NCBI RefSeq assembly: GCF_000744255.1
Contig: NZ_JQLO01000001.1
Location: forward strand, 1,302,001 to 1,366,000
Direction: 5' to 3'
DNA length: 64,000 nt
Source: Carnobacterium divergens DSM 20623
GTDB lineage: Bacteria; Bacillota; Bacilli; Lactobacillales; Carnobacteriaceae
Made by a program: the position numbers and the translations under genes. Positions within the stretch are counted from its first letter, which is position 1. Each line of letters starts with the position of its first letter. This document shows positions 55,045 through 63,688 of the stretch, in pieces. The notes under the pieces are model-generated. The model made no database searches. It saw nothing but the letters and a program-made list of their open reading frames with translations, and had not been told where the DNA came from.

Positions 55045-55078
55045 ATAAGAAAAAATCAATTCATTGATTTTTTCTTAT
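55045..55078 (-). terminator. Terminator of arcR
   Basis: A near-perfect 15- to 16-bp stem (ATAAGAAAAAATCAAT with its complement) overlaps the arcR stop codon, followed by TTTTTTGGTTT on the minus strand. Confidence 0.85.
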
Positions 55079-55776
55079 AAATGATCTTTAAAGTAATCGC
55101 TGTCTAGAAAAACAAAAATTTTATGATGATACTCGATTTTTTTTTCTTCTTTCAGCTTCTTCATAGTATGACCCACAGTCTCTCTCGTCGTACCGCTTAA
55201 ACTGGCCAATTCTTTTAACGTAATCGGATAGGGAATCTCAATCAATTCTGGCGTAATTGGCTCTCCAAGTTTATCCATTAAAATCCCGATTGTTTGAATC
55301 ACACGGTCCGTCGCACTAGATGTCACACAGTTTTGCAGGCGAACTTCGTGATTTAATAATAATTTAGACAATCTTGTACAAATATAAATCATTTGCTCTT
55401 TGTTTTGTAAAACAACTTTCTCAAATACTTGCATCGGAATGTAATACAAGTCGATATCGGTAACAGCATATGCAGAATAATGATACTCCTTATCGGTAAA
55501 CATGCCACCATAGGGAAATAGCCGTTCTGTTTTAACATAGTCAAAATAGCTGAATGTAGCACTAGCGTCATATCTTTCTAAGCGAACCAATCCTTTTTTC
55601 AGAAAATAGATCCGCTCTCTTTGGTCGCCCTCATCAAACAAAATTTGTCCTTTTTTATAATGTCGCATATAGAGATTGCTTTGTAATTCTTCAAATTCTA
55701 AATCAGAAAAACCAGCAAATACTTCTGTGTTACGAAGTTCATGAACTTGATTGATATAATTCTCGATTTTCTCCAC
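55075..55776 (-). CDS. arcR: Crp/Fnr-family regulator of the ADI pathway (ArcR-like)
   Basis: About 233 aa. Cyclic-nucleotide-binding-like sensor domain (about 20-140; GQILFDEGDQRERIYFLKKG), dimerisation helix, and a C-terminal winged helix with LKELASLSGTTRETVGHTMKKL. No Fnr-type N-terminal cysteine cluster, so it is not an iron-sulfur oxygen sensor. The GTG at 55776 is 9 bases from GGGAG; the TTG three codons upstream directly abuts it. Encoded just after arcC; a Crp-type operator sits upstream of arcA. It has its own -10 (TATAAT). Confidence 0.88.
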   Translation of the reverse strand: MEKIENYINQVHELRNTEVFAGFSDLEFEELQSNLYMRHYKKGQILFDEGDQRERIYFLKKGLVRLERYDASATFSYFDYVKTERLFPYGGMFTDKEYHYSAYAVTDIDLYYIPMQVFEKVVLQNKEQMIYICTRLSKLLLNHEVRLQNCVTSSATDRVIQTIGILMDKLGEPITPELIEIPYPITLKELASLSGTTRETVGHTMKKLKEEKKIEYHHKIFVFLDSDYFKDHL

Positions 55777-55884
55777 GATTCTCAACTCCCAAAGGTAAAA
55801 AATTTTTTGAACTTTTCACTGACTCTTAAGAAGGTATTTAAGAAAAATGGGAGAAACCAAACCGGTTCACGCATCTTCCCTAAA

Positions 55885-56018
55885 AATGTATAAACACATT
55901 AATCTGTCGAATCCTCCTCTGTAGCAATAAAGGAAAATCCGACAGAAATTCTTTGATTTAATAAGATTTAAAGAAGTGAACCAACCTTACAAACACATTA
56001 TACATAATGAATGTATAA
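55885..56018. repeat. Repeated AATGTATAA motif between arcC and arcR
   Basis: AATGTATAA occurs at 55885-55893 and 56010-56018. The second copy forms the palindrome TTATACAT-N5-ATGTATAA (55998-56018), overlapping the TATAAT of the presumed arcR promoter on the minus strand. A third copy in inverse orientation lies upstream of arcA (61055-61063). Confidence 0.4.
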
Positions 56019-56019
56019 A

Positions 56020-56043
56020 AGAGAAATGATACCCTTTTTCTCT
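56020..56043 (-). terminator. Weak terminator after arcC
   Basis: A 7-bp stem (AGAGAAA with its complement, 10-base loop) lies 14 bases after the arcC stop, followed by TTTATACATTC on the minus strand. Partial read-through into arcR is likely. Confidence 0.5.
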
Positions 56044-56056
56044 CATTTAACTTTCA

Positions 56057-57001
56057 CTATTTTGCAACAACTATCGTTCCCGCGTCTCCTTCTAAAACAG
56101 CCCCAATATTTTCTAAAGAAGTAATAATAGCCTTCCCTTGAGGATAATTTTCAACAAAGCTGATGGCTGCTTCTACTTTTGGCAACATGCTACCTGGTGC
56201 AAATTGATTGTCCGCAATGTACTCTTTTAATTCTGTCACCGTTACTTCTTCTAATTTTTTTTGATCCGGTTGATTGTAGTTCACATAAACATTGTCAACA
56301 CCTGTTAATATAATTAACAAATCTGCTTTAACCAGTTCAGCTAGTTTTTGAGAAGCAAAATCTTTATCAATAACCGCTTCTACTCCAACAAGTTCAGCCT
56401 CTTTTTCAATAACTGGAATACCTCCTCCACCTACTGAAATCGTTAAAACTCCACTTTCGACAAGATGATTGACAACACGATATTCTTTAATGCTGATTGG
56501 TTTTGGTGAAGCGACAACTTTACGCCAGCCTCGTCCTGCATCTTCTTTAAAAGTTGCACCGCTTGCTTGCATTTCAACTTTTGCTTCTTCTTCTGTTAAA
56601 AATGGACCAATCGGTTTTGTTGGGTTTGCAAAGGCAGGATCTTTTTCATCAACAATGACTTGAGTTACTAAGGCCACGACATCTTTATCAATATGTCGTT
56701 TTAGTAATGCACTATTTAACGCGTTTTGCATCCAATAACCAATACTTCCTTCTGTCATAGCTACACATGTATCTAGAGGCATTGCTGGATTTTTTTCACT
56801 ATTCGCAGCAGCTTGTTGCAATAAGAGATTCCCAACTTGAGGACCATTTCCATGAGAGACAATTAAATCGTCTCCTTTTTCAATAAACTGTACTAAATAT
56901 TCTGCTGTTTGGTGTAAGGCTTCTTGTTGCGCTTTAGCACTAGCATCTGTAGAAAGAATCGCATTTCCTCCAAGAGCTACTACAACTTTACGTTTTGTCA
57001 T
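56057..57001 (-). CDS. arcC: Carbamate kinase
   Basis: Third ADI step: makes ATP from carbamoyl phosphate and ADP. 314 aa of the amino-acid-kinase fold: [19 protein letters not shown] at the N-terminus, [17 protein letters not shown] near 48, [13 protein letters not shown] near 160, [12 protein letters not shown] near 200, [12 protein letters not shown] near 225. All typical catalytic stretches are present. ATG follows GAGGATG. Last structural gene of arcA-arcB-arcD-arcC. Confidence 0.97.
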   Translation of the reverse strand: MTKRKVVVALGGNAILSTDASAKAQQEALHQTAEYLVQFIEKGDDLIVSHGNGPQVGNLLLQQAAANSEKNPAMPLDTCVAMTEGSIGYWMQNALNSALLKRHIDKDVVALVTQVIVDEKDPAFANPTKPIGPFLTEEEAKVEMQASGATFKEDAGRGWRKVVASPKPISIKEYRVVNHLVESGVLTISVGGGGIPVIEKEAELVGVEAVIDKDFASQKLAELVKADLLIILTGVDNVYVNYNQPDQKKLEEVTVTELKEYIADNQFAPGSMLPKVEAAISFVENYPQGKAIITSLENIGAVLEGDAGTIVVAK

Positions 57002-57027
57002 TCTAATTCATCCTCTCAGTATAAATT

Positions 57028-58473
57028 TTATAAGTTCGTTACATCGATGGCACCTGTTGCAATTTGGTAAATACAGAATAGGAAAAGGAGGACAATCACG
57101 CCTGCACAAATCCATTCTCCTTTTGTAAATATTTTTTCTTTGTTTTCTTTTTGGACCCATGCGTAGATAAAGATACCAGGAGCAAATAAAAGCATGGTAA
57201 GCAAGAAGAAGTCAATTCCACCCGCATATACTAACCAGACGCCATAAATACTTGCTAAAATCCCTATGGTAATATTTTGTGTTCTTCTTGGTGTCCCTAT
57301 TTTTTCTTGAAGAGAATATTTCAATTGATAAAATCCAGTAAATACATAAGGAATCAAGATCGCAGAGGATGCTAATGAAAAAGCAAATTTATACGCTGCC
57401 GAGCTGATTAAAAATGTAAATAAGAAAATTTGGATGAGTACATTTGTGAAAATTAATGAATTGATCGGTGCGCCATTTTTATTTTCTTTTGCAAATAATT
57501 TAGGGAAGCTGCCTTGTTTTGCTGCTTGGAATGGCAACTCTGCTGCAAACATGGTCCATGCAAGCCATGCTCCTAGAACAGATACAATAACCCCTACATT
57601 GATTAACACAGCACCCCATTTACCTACCACACTTTCTAATAGATAAGCCATTGCTGGTTGTTTTAATTCTGCTAATTCAGGACGTGTCATAACGGCTAAA
57701 GATAAAACGGTTGTTAATAAATAGATTGCAATAACTGTGATTAAGCCTAGAATCGTTGCTTTCCCAATATCAGATTTCTTTTTCGCACGCCCAGAGAAAA
57801 CCACTGCACCTTCGATCCCTGTAAATACCCAAACCGTCACAAGCATCGTTCCTCGAACTTGTCCCATCACACTGCCTAATTCAAAATGACCTGAGACTGT
57901 TCCCCAGAAATCTGTTGTGAAAACGTCTAATTTAAATGCAATAATCATTGTAACAAAGAAGATTGCAAGTGGAATCATTTTAGCAATTGTTACAACGGTA
58001 TTAATAATTGAAGCTGTTTCGACACCTTTTAAAATCAAAGCATGAACCAACCACAACATAACGGATGCACCGATTACAGATGCTAAATTTTGACCATCGC
58101 CAAAAATAGAGAAAAAATACCCTACTGCGCTAAATAAAAGTGTTCCATACGCTACGTTTCCAAGCCAAGCTGCTAGCCAATAGCCCCATGCAGCATTAAA
58201 GCCCATGTATTTACCAAAACCTTCACGAGCGTAACTATAAATCCCTGCATCTAAATCAGGACGTTTAGCAGTTAAGTTTTGGAAAGAAAAAGCTAACATT
58301 GCCATTCCAAATCCAGCAACTAACCACCCAATAATAATGCCGCCTAACGATGCTTCTTTTGCCATGTCCGTCATTAAATTAAAGACGCCACCGCCAACGA
58401 TTGAGCCGACAACGAGAGCGACTAAGGGAATAAGACCTAATTTTTTTTCTTGTGTTTGTTGCTCTTCCATCAT
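57028..58473 (-). CDS. arcD: Arginine/ornithine antiporter
   Basis: Membrane antiporter that exchanges external arginine for internal ornithine, so the pathway needs no energy for uptake. About 481 aa of the basic APC family with 12-13 membrane segments: VALVVGSIVGGGVFNLM in TM1, GIYSYAREGFGKYMGF, VWVFTGIEGAVVFSGRAKKK. Two adjacent ATG codons (58473, 58470) follow AGGAGG at 5 and 8 bases. Separated from arcB by a hairpin-containing 116-base gap. Confidence 0.94.
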   Translation of the reverse strand: MMEEQQTQEKKLGLIPLVALVVGSIVGGGVFNLMTDMAKEASLGGIIIGWLVAGFGMAMLAFSFQNLTAKRPDLDAGIYSYAREGFGKYMGFNAAWGYWLAAWLGNVAYGTLLFSAVGYFFSIFGDGQNLASVIGASVMLWLVHALILKGVETASIINTVVTIAKMIPLAIFFVTMIIAFKLDVFTTDFWGTVSGHFELGSVMGQVRGTMLVTVWVFTGIEGAVVFSGRAKKKSDIGKATILGLITVIAIYLLTTVLSLAVMTRPELAELKQPAMAYLLESVVGKWGAVLINVGVIVSVLGAWLAWTMFAAELPFQAAKQGSFPKLFAKENKNGAPINSLIFTNVLIQIFLFTFLISSAAYKFAFSLASSAILIPYVFTGFYQLKYSLQEKIGTPRRTQNITIGILASIYGVWLVYAGGIDFFLLTMLLFAPGIFIYAWVQKENKEKIFTKGEWICAGVIVLLFLFCIYQIATGAIDVTNL

Positions 58474-58522
58474 ATTTTCCTCCTTAAATAAATCCACTAC
58501 ACTACTTTTTTATACTTGAAAA

Positions 58523-58568
58523 GAAGAAAAGCACGAGGACTACAAAACATCCTCATGCTTTTTTCTTC
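58523..58568 (-). terminator. Hairpin between arcB and arcD (possible attenuator)
   Basis: A stem of about 18 bp with one mismatch (GAAGAAAAGCACGAGGA against TCCTCATGCTTTTTTCTTC) lies 22 bases after arcB. On the minus strand the stem's 3' arm and following bases are T-rich (CTTTTCTTCTTTTC). It may stop part of the transcripts before arcD-arcC or protect the arcAB mRNA end. Confidence 0.6.
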
Positions 58569-58589
58569 AGTATTTTAAAACACTGATGA

Positions 58590-59606
58590 TTAAACTCGAG
58601 GGATAAATAAATTTCCAAGAGTTGCTGCCATTATTGCTTTGATTGAATGCATACGGTTTTCAGCTTGTTCAAATTGACGACCATATTTGCTACGGAATAC
58701 TTCATCTGTTATTTCCATTGCTGTAATGCCAAATTTTTCTTTAACATCTTGACCGTATTCTGTTTCTGCATCATGGAAAGCTGGTAAACAATGTAAAATA
58801 ATTAAGTCTTCATTACCTGTTTTCTTCACCATATCCATATTGATTTGGTAAGGAGTTAATAATTCAATACGTTCTGCAAATTTATCCTCTTCGCCCATTG
58901 AAACCCAAACGTCTGTGTACAAGACATCTGCACCTTTAACTGTTTCAGCAACATCGTCAGAGATCACTAATTTTGCACCAGACTCTTTAGCAAAGCCTTC
59001 CGCCATATCGACGATTTTTTGGTCTGTGAAAAGTGATTTAGGTGTACAAATACGAACATTTACCCCAAGAATTGCCCCTGTTACTAATAAGCTATTCGCC
59101 ATATTGTTACGTCCATCACCTACATAAACTAAATTCACACCTTCAAGACGGCCTAAATTTTCTTTTACTGTTAAGAAATCGGCAATCATTTGTGTTGGAT
59201 GCCATTCATCTGTTAAACCATTCCAAACAGGAACACCTGAAAACTCTGCTAAGCCTTCGACAACTTTTTGACTAAAGCCACGGAATTCAATTCCATCAAA
59301 CATGCTGCCTAATACTTTTGCGGTATCTTCAACAGATTCTTTTTTACCTAACTGAATATCATTTTTACCTAAATATTCAGGATGTGCTCCTAAGTCGATA
59401 GAAGCTGTTGTAAATGCTGAACGTGTACGAGTAGAGGTTTTTTCAAATAGCAACGCAATGTTTTTTCCTTCTAAATAGTGATGAGGAATGCCACGTTTTT
59501 TCAAATCTTTTAAATGTGCGGAAAAATCAACTAAATATTCTAATTCTGCACGGGTAAAATCTTTTTCTGCTAATAAACTACGTCCTTGAAATACTTGTTC
59601 TGTCAT
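58590..59606 (-). CDS. arcB: Ornithine carbamoyltransferase, catabolic
   Basis: Second ADI step: citrulline plus phosphate to ornithine and carbamoyl phosphate. 338 aa. Carbamoyl-phosphate loop [11 protein letters not shown] near 58-68, FRGFSQ, ornithine-site [10 protein letters not shown] near 232, and HCLPAFHD near 273. The catabolic role is inferred from its place between arcA and arcD. ATG follows GGAGG. 30 bases after arcA. Confidence 0.97.
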   Translation of the reverse strand: MTEQVFQGRSLLAEKDFTRAELEYLVDFSAHLKDLKKRGIPHHYLEGKNIALLFEKTSTRTRSAFTTASIDLGAHPEYLGKNDIQLGKKESVEDTAKVLGSMFDGIEFRGFSQKVVEGLAEFSGVPVWNGLTDEWHPTQMIADFLTVKENLGRLEGVNLVYVGDGRNNMANSLLVTGAILGVNVRICTPKSLFTDQKIVDMAEGFAKESGAKLVISDDVAETVKGADVLYTDVWVSMGEEDKFAERIELLTPYQINMDMVKKTGNEDLIILHCLPAFHDAETEYGQDVKEKFGITAMEITDEVFRSKYGRQFEQAENRMHSIKAIMAATLGNLFIPRV

Positions 59607-59636
59607 TTTATTTTCCTCCTAATAAATAGATACTAA

Positions 59637-60869
59637 TTATTTTGGTAAATCTTCACGAACTAAAGGCATACTCATACAACGAGGACCCCCACGACCACGA
59701 ACTAACTCGCTTCCTGGAATAACGTGTAGTTTAATTCCTGCTTCTTCTAGTTTTTTGTTCGTCACAGTATTACGATCATAAACGACTACTTCACCTGGAG
59801 CGATTGCTAAAGTGTTAGAGCCATCATTCCATTGTTCACGAGCTGCTGCAGTAATATTGCCACCACCACAACGAATCAAGGTTACTTTTTCTACATTCAA
59901 ATTGTTTGCTAAAATTTCTTCTAAAGCACCTTTTTCAGCTGTAATAGTCAATTTCCCATTATCGCCTTCAGTAATAGAGTAGACGGTTAAGTCTCCTTCA
60001 ATTTCTGGGTGGATGGAGAATTTATCATAATCGACCATTGTAAAAACAGTATCCAAATGCATAAATTTACGATTATTCGCAATTGAAAAGGCTAAGACTT
60101 TTTTAAAGCCTAATTTTTTAGCAAAGATATTTTTTGCTAATTTTTCAATTGAAGCAGCGTCGGTTCTTTGAGATATCCCAACAGCCATCACATCTTTTGA
60201 AAGAACTAATTCATCTCCGCCTTCAATACGAGTTGTTTCACTGCGGTCATACGTCATTGGTACATCTGCATCTTTAAATCTTGGATGATACATAAAAATG
60301 TATTTCCCATAAAGTGTTTCACGATTTCTAGTTACTGAGTACATATGATTTAATGAAACACCATTTCCCATAGTTGCAAATGGGTCCCGCGTAAAGTAAA
60401 GATTTGGCATTGGATCGATTGCAAATGGGTAATCTGAATCTACCATGTCTGATAAGTTTTTAGCGCCTAATTCAGGAAGTTCTGCTTTTTGAACACCTGC
60501 CATTGTTTTTTCAATTAATTCTTTGTTGTCTTTAATAGATAATAATAGTTGACGTAATTGTTCTTTTCTTCTTGATCCTTTAATAGAAGCTTCATTTAAA
60601 TATTCATCAACAAATTGTTCCCGTAACTCTTGACTAGTTAAAGATTCTGCTGCTAAGTCTTCCAAGTAAACGACTTCAACATCGTTGTCTCTTAGGACTT
60701 GTGCAAAATTATCATGTTCGATTTGTGCTTGCTCTAGATAAGGGATATCATCGAACAATAATCTTTCTAAATAATCAGGTACTAAATTTTCTAATTCTTT
60801 TCCCGGTCTGTGAAGCATAACTGTCTTCAGTTTACCAATTTCAGAAAACACATGAATGGGGTGAGTCAT
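59637..60869 (-). CDS. arcA: Arginine deiminase
   Basis: First ADI step: arginine to citrulline and ammonia. 410 aa. [23 protein letters not shown] opening, [10 protein letters not shown] near 162, RIEGGDE near 217, [11 protein letters not shown] (His) near 270, and the nucleophile Cys in [11 protein letters not shown] near 398. The second ATG (60869) is 8 bases from GGAGG and chosen; the first ATG is only 2 bases away. Heads arcA-arcB-arcD-arcC. Ammonia and ATP from this pathway support acid tolerance and anaerobic energy supply. Confidence 0.97.
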   Translation of the reverse strand: MTHPIHVFSEIGKLKTVMLHRPGKELENLVPDYLERLLFDDIPYLEQAQIEHDNFAQVLRDNDVEVVYLEDLAAESLTSQELREQFVDEYLNEASIKGSRRKEQLRQLLLSIKDNKELIEKTMAGVQKAELPELGAKNLSDMVDSDYPFAIDPMPNLYFTRDPFATMGNGVSLNHMYSVTRNRETLYGKYIFMYHPRFKDADVPMTYDRSETTRIEGGDELVLSKDVMAVGISQRTDAASIEKLAKNIFAKKLGFKKVLAFSIANNRKFMHLDTVFTMVDYDKFSIHPEIEGDLTVYSITEGDNGKLTITAEKGALEEILANNLNVEKVTLIRCGGGNITAAAREQWNDGSNTLAIAPGEVVVYDRNTVTNKKLEEAGIKLHVIPGSELVRGRGGPRCMSMPLVREDLPK

Positions 60870-60908
60870 TTCCATTACCTCCTAATAATTTATCCTTGCT
60901 ACACCCTT

Positions 60909-60914
60909 AATATA
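60909..60914 (-). promoter_or_regulatory. -10 of the arcA promoter
   Basis: TATATT on the minus strand, about 40 bases upstream of the arcA start. No recognisable -35 lies 17 bases further up, which fits an activator-dependent promoter. Confidence 0.5.
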
Positions 60915-60954
60915 CCCCTTTATTTTCTAGTCTATTTGATGGTTTTGGCATACC

Positions 60955-60976
60955 AAATGAGAAGGATTTCTCATTT
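60955..60976. promoter_or_regulatory. Crp/Fnr-family operator upstream of arcA
   Basis: Inverted repeat AAATGAGAA and TTCTCATTT around GGAT. The core TGAGA-N6-TCTCA has the same geometry as the CRP site TGTGA-N6-TCACA. Its centre (60965.5) is about 62-64 bases upstream of the predicted transcription start, a classical class I activator position. The ArcR-like protein encoded in the cluster is the natural candidate. Confidence 0.7.
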
Positions 60977-61019
60977 TATCAGGCAAATCTATATTTATTC
61001 TTTAAATCGTATACCAATT

Positions 61020-61033
61020 TGAAAACGATTACT
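61020..61033. promoter_or_regulatory. cre site (CcpA) upstream of arcA
   Basis: TGAAAACGATTACT matches the consensus TGWAANCGNTNWCA at 13 of 14 positions. It suggests carbon catabolite control of the ADI operon, known in several lactic acid bacteria, although the distance from arcA is long. Confidence 0.65.
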
Positions 61034-61242
61034 TTATACTGTATATTTTAGATTTTATACATTTTTTATTAGAGAGTTTTTTCCACATTTTTTTTAAATT
61101 TATTAAAATCCCATTAAAAACTAAGTAATTCCAGCTTTTATTTAAGTAGAATCTATCTTATTGCTTCTTTTCTTTAAAATAAACGATAAAATTCTAATTA
61201 AATTTCTAGTTCTTTTATCGAAAATCCAGCACTAAAATCTTA

Positions 61243-61255
61243 ACGTTCGGAATGT
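61243..61255. promoter_or_regulatory. PurBox-like site upstream of the purine permease
   Basis: AACGTTCGGAATG resembles the inverse of the PurR box AWWWCCGAACWWT (11 of 13 positions). It is upstream of a purine permease gene but rather far from its promoter. Confidence 0.35.
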
Positions 61256-61308
61256 AAGGGTTTCATTCGTAAAAAAAGCTTTTTTTTTAAGAAAACCATT
61301 AAATAGTC

Positions 61309-61337
61309 TTGCATTTAGCCTTCAAAGCGAATATCAT
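61309..61337 (+). promoter_or_regulatory. SigA promoter of the purine permease gene
   Basis: TTGCAT (61309-61314) and TATCAT (61332-61337) with exactly 17 bases between, 46 bases upstream of the start codon. Confidence 0.75.
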
Positions 61338-61382
61338 TAAACATGTAATTATTAAATATTCGTTTTTAGGAGGATTTTCTTC

Positions 61383-62684
61383 ATGTCTAAATTCTTTCGT
61401 TTGGAAGAACACGGTACTACGATTCAAACAGAAATTATCGCTGGGTTAACAACTTTTTTAACAATGGCCTATATCATTGTGGTGAATCCAGTTATTTTAA
61501 GTTCGGCAGGTGTCCCATTTAATCAAGTCTTTATGGCAACTATCCTTTCCGCTATTGTCGGTACAGGTTGGATGGCCTTATGCGCAAATTATCCTATTGC
61601 AATTGCTCCAGGATTAGGAATGAATGCTTACTTTGTAACGGTTGTTGCTAGTGGGGTTGATTACCGTGTTGCTTTTTCATCAGTCTTCTTGGCTGGTATT
61701 ATTTTCTTACTATTATCCTTTACTTCTTTAAGAGAAAAACTGATTATCGCTATTCCAGAAACGTTAAAATCAGCAATTACAGCTGGTATTGGGTTGTTTA
61801 TTGCTTTTGTAGGTTTACGTTTATCTGGCGTGATTGTTGGAGATGAGAGTAATCTTGTTAAACTAGGTGATCTACAAAGTATCGGAGTTATCTTAACGTT
61901 AATTGGTATTTTACTAAGTGTTGTTTTAATGATTTTAAATGTAAAAGGTTCTTTATTTATCAGTATGATTGTGATTGCAATTATCAGTTTCTTCACTGGT
62001 CAAATTCATTTTGACGGATTTATGGCTTTACCAAATTTTGGTCATCAATTAATGATTACAGATCCAATCACACCATTTAAAAATGTCATTGCAAATGGGC
62101 TATATGGAGCGGTTTTATCTTTCTTATTGATTACCATTTTTGATACAACCGGTACTATGATTGGTGTTACAAAAAAAGCTGGTTTAATGAAAGACGGCAA
62201 TTTAGAAAATGCGAAACAAGCCTTACTTGCGGATGCAATTGGTACAACTGTTGGTTCTATTTTTGGAACAAGCCCAACAAGTGCTTATATTGAATCAGGT
62301 ACTGGAGTTGCTGCAGGTGGACGTACAGGTTTAACAGCTTTAACAGTTGCTGCTATGTTTGCTATCTCAAGTTTCTTCTTTCCTGTTGTTAGTGCGATTT
62401 CAAGTGTTTCTGCAATTACATCTCCAGCATTAGTGATTGTTGGTTCAATGATGATGGCAAGTGCTGCTGAAATTGACTGGGAAGATTTATCTGAAGCCTT
62501 TCCTGCATTTATTGTGATCTTAACAATGCCGTTAACAAACAGTATTGCAACTGGGTTGGCTTTAGGATTTATCACGTATCCAATTACGAAAGCAATTAAA
62601 GGGGAAGCTAAATCTGTTCATCCTTTAGTTTATGCCTTTGCTGTTTTATTCTTCATTCAACTGTTCTTTTTAGGAGGACATTAA
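61383..62684 (+). CDS. NCS2-type purine permease (hypoxanthine/guanine, AzgA/PbuG branch)
   Basis: 433 aa, about 12-14 hydrophobic segments. Opens FFRLEEHGTTIQTEIIAGLTTFLTMAYIIVVNP, diagnostic of the AzgA/PbuG group. It then shows IAPGLGMNAYF and DTTGTMIGVT, and GTSPTSAYIESGTGVAAGGRTG in the substrate-binding region. Imports purine bases by proton symport; hypoxanthine/guanine is likely, adenine possible. ATG follows AGGAGG. A good SigA promoter and a PurBox-like site are upstream; I see no purine riboswitch. Confidence 0.92.
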   Translation: MSKFFRLEEHGTTIQTEIIAGLTTFLTMAYIIVVNPVILSSAGVPFNQVFMATILSAIVGTGWMALCANYPIAIAPGLGMNAYFVTVVASGVDYRVAFSSVFLAGIIFLLLSFTSLREKLIIAIPETLKSAITAGIGLFIAFVGLRLSGVIVGDESNLVKLGDLQSIGVILTLIGILLSVVLMILNVKGSLFISMIVIAIISFFTGQIHFDGFMALPNFGHQLMITDPITPFKNVIANGLYGAVLSFLLITIFDTTGTMIGVTKKAGLMKDGNLENAKQALLADAIGTTVGSIFGTSPTSAYIESGTGVAAGGRTGLTALTVAAMFAISSFFFPVVSAISSVSAITSPALVIVGSMMMASAAEIDWEDLSEAFPAFIVILTMPLTNSIATGLALGFITYPITKAIKGEAKSVHPLVYAFAVLFFIQLFFLGGH

Positions 62685-62690
62685 AAACAA

Positions 62691-62732
62691 AAAACACGAT
62701 GTCTCTTTTGAATAAAAGAGGCATCGTGTTTT
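62691..62732. terminator. Bidirectional terminator after the purine permease gene
   Basis: A 19-bp stem with one G-T pair and GAAT loop (CACGATG and CATCGTG inside), T runs on both strands, directly before the end of the convergent TraX-like gene. Confidence 0.93.
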
Positions 62733-63539
62733 TTAATGCTGAATAAAATAAGCGATTAGGCAGAAGAGATAGATATGTGCTGGATAAAAATAATAGAAAA
62801 AGTTTCTCATTCCTCTTCCCTTTTCACCATTGTATAGAATGATCGGAACAGCAGCTAAACACATCATCCATTGATAATTTTCTGTAAAAGGATTTCCAGT
62901 TCCCGCAAAAAAACTAATGCCCGCTATCACTACTAAAGAAATAAGTTGCCCACTTTTTTTACCATGAAATAGATAAAATAAAACGGCTAGTAAAATAAAC
63001 AAAGGACCTCCTTCAGATAGAATCGGTAAAGGAACAAGGGTTGTCAAAATTTGAAACAGTACTAAACTAGAATTCGAATTAAGGCCATTCATTAATAATA
63101 TCGCTCCAAAACTTAATAAAATTGGAACTAAACCTAAAATAAAACCACCTAGTACCTTAACAGGTTTTTTTAATTTCCAATTTTTTCGAATCCCTTCAAT
63201 AATCCACATATAAAGAACTCCTAAAAATAAAGTTCCAAATATATTATTAATCAACACTTCATTCTCGTTCATAAAGAATCTATTTGCAATTATATTTCCA
63301 ATTCCCATAAACCAAAAACCATATAATAACCGTAATAAATATTTTTTTCGATTACTTGTATAAATAAATCCTTCTGAACTTGTAAATAAAAAAATTGGGG
63401 CTACTAATCGACCCATCCAATGAAACCAAACAGGTGCTCCTAAAAATCCAAAAAACTGTCCTAAATGATCAAAAACCATTAATATAATTCCTAGTAATTT
63501 AAGCTGAAAGCTTGTGATCCCTTTTGCTACTTTCTCCAT
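62733..63539 (-). CDS. TraX-family membrane protein
   Basis: About 268 aa with some eight hydrophobic segments. It fits the TraX family (named after the F-pilin acetylase): TSFQLKLLGIILMVFDHLGQFF near the start, FHWMGRLVAPIFLFTSSEGF, and the C-terminal RNFFYYFYPAHIYLF. Members are probably membrane acyltransferases that modify a surface polymer; the substrate here is unknown. ATG 63539 is 6 bases after GAGG; the GTG four codons upstream overlaps that site. Confidence 0.87.
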   Translation of the reverse strand: MEKVAKGITSFQLKLLGIILMVFDHLGQFFGFLGAPVWFHWMGRLVAPIFLFTSSEGFIYTSNRKKYLLRLLYGFWFMGIGNIIANRFFMNENEVLINNIFGTLFLGVLYMWIIEGIRKNWKLKKPVKVLGGFILGLVPILLSFGAILLMNGLNSNSSLVLFQILTTLVPLPILSEGGPLFILLAVLFYLFHGKKSGQLISLVVIAGISFFAGTGNPFTENYQWMMCLAAVPIILYNGEKGRGMRNFFYYFYPAHIYLFCLIAYFIQH

Positions 63540-63648
63540 AATAATCCTCACCTCTCCTTTTATCTCTTTTCTACTATAAAGAAGATAAATTGAATTTTAG
63601 TGGGATTGACCTTACAAGTAGGCTATTTAGCTTACAATTTTGTAATAA

Positions 63649-63686
63649 AAAAGGTTATTGCATAAACAACTCTGCAATAACCTTTT
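63649..63686 (-). terminator. Terminator of trmL
   Basis: A 14-bp stem (AAAAGGTTATTGCA with its complement, 10-base loop) lies two bases after the trmL stop codon, followed by TTTTATTAC on the minus strand. Confidence 0.88.
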
Positions 63687-63688
63687 CA

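Larger units (their letters stand above)
60870..61382. promoter_or_regulatory. Divergent control region of arcA and the purine permease
   Basis: A 513-base AT-rich gap without a gene. From left to right: arcA ribosome-binding site and -10 (60909-60914), a Crp-type palindrome (60955-60976), a cre site (61020-61033), an inverted TGTATA-N10-TATACA (61041-61062), a PurBox-like site (about 61243-61255), and the permease promoter (61309-61337). Between 61070 and 61240 I see only AT-rich sequence. Confidence 0.7.

Noticed and set aside
61100-61380. Purine riboswitch upstream of the purine permease
   Set aside because: The conserved loop sequences of the purine aptamer are absent; only a PurBox-like site and a SigA promoter are seen.
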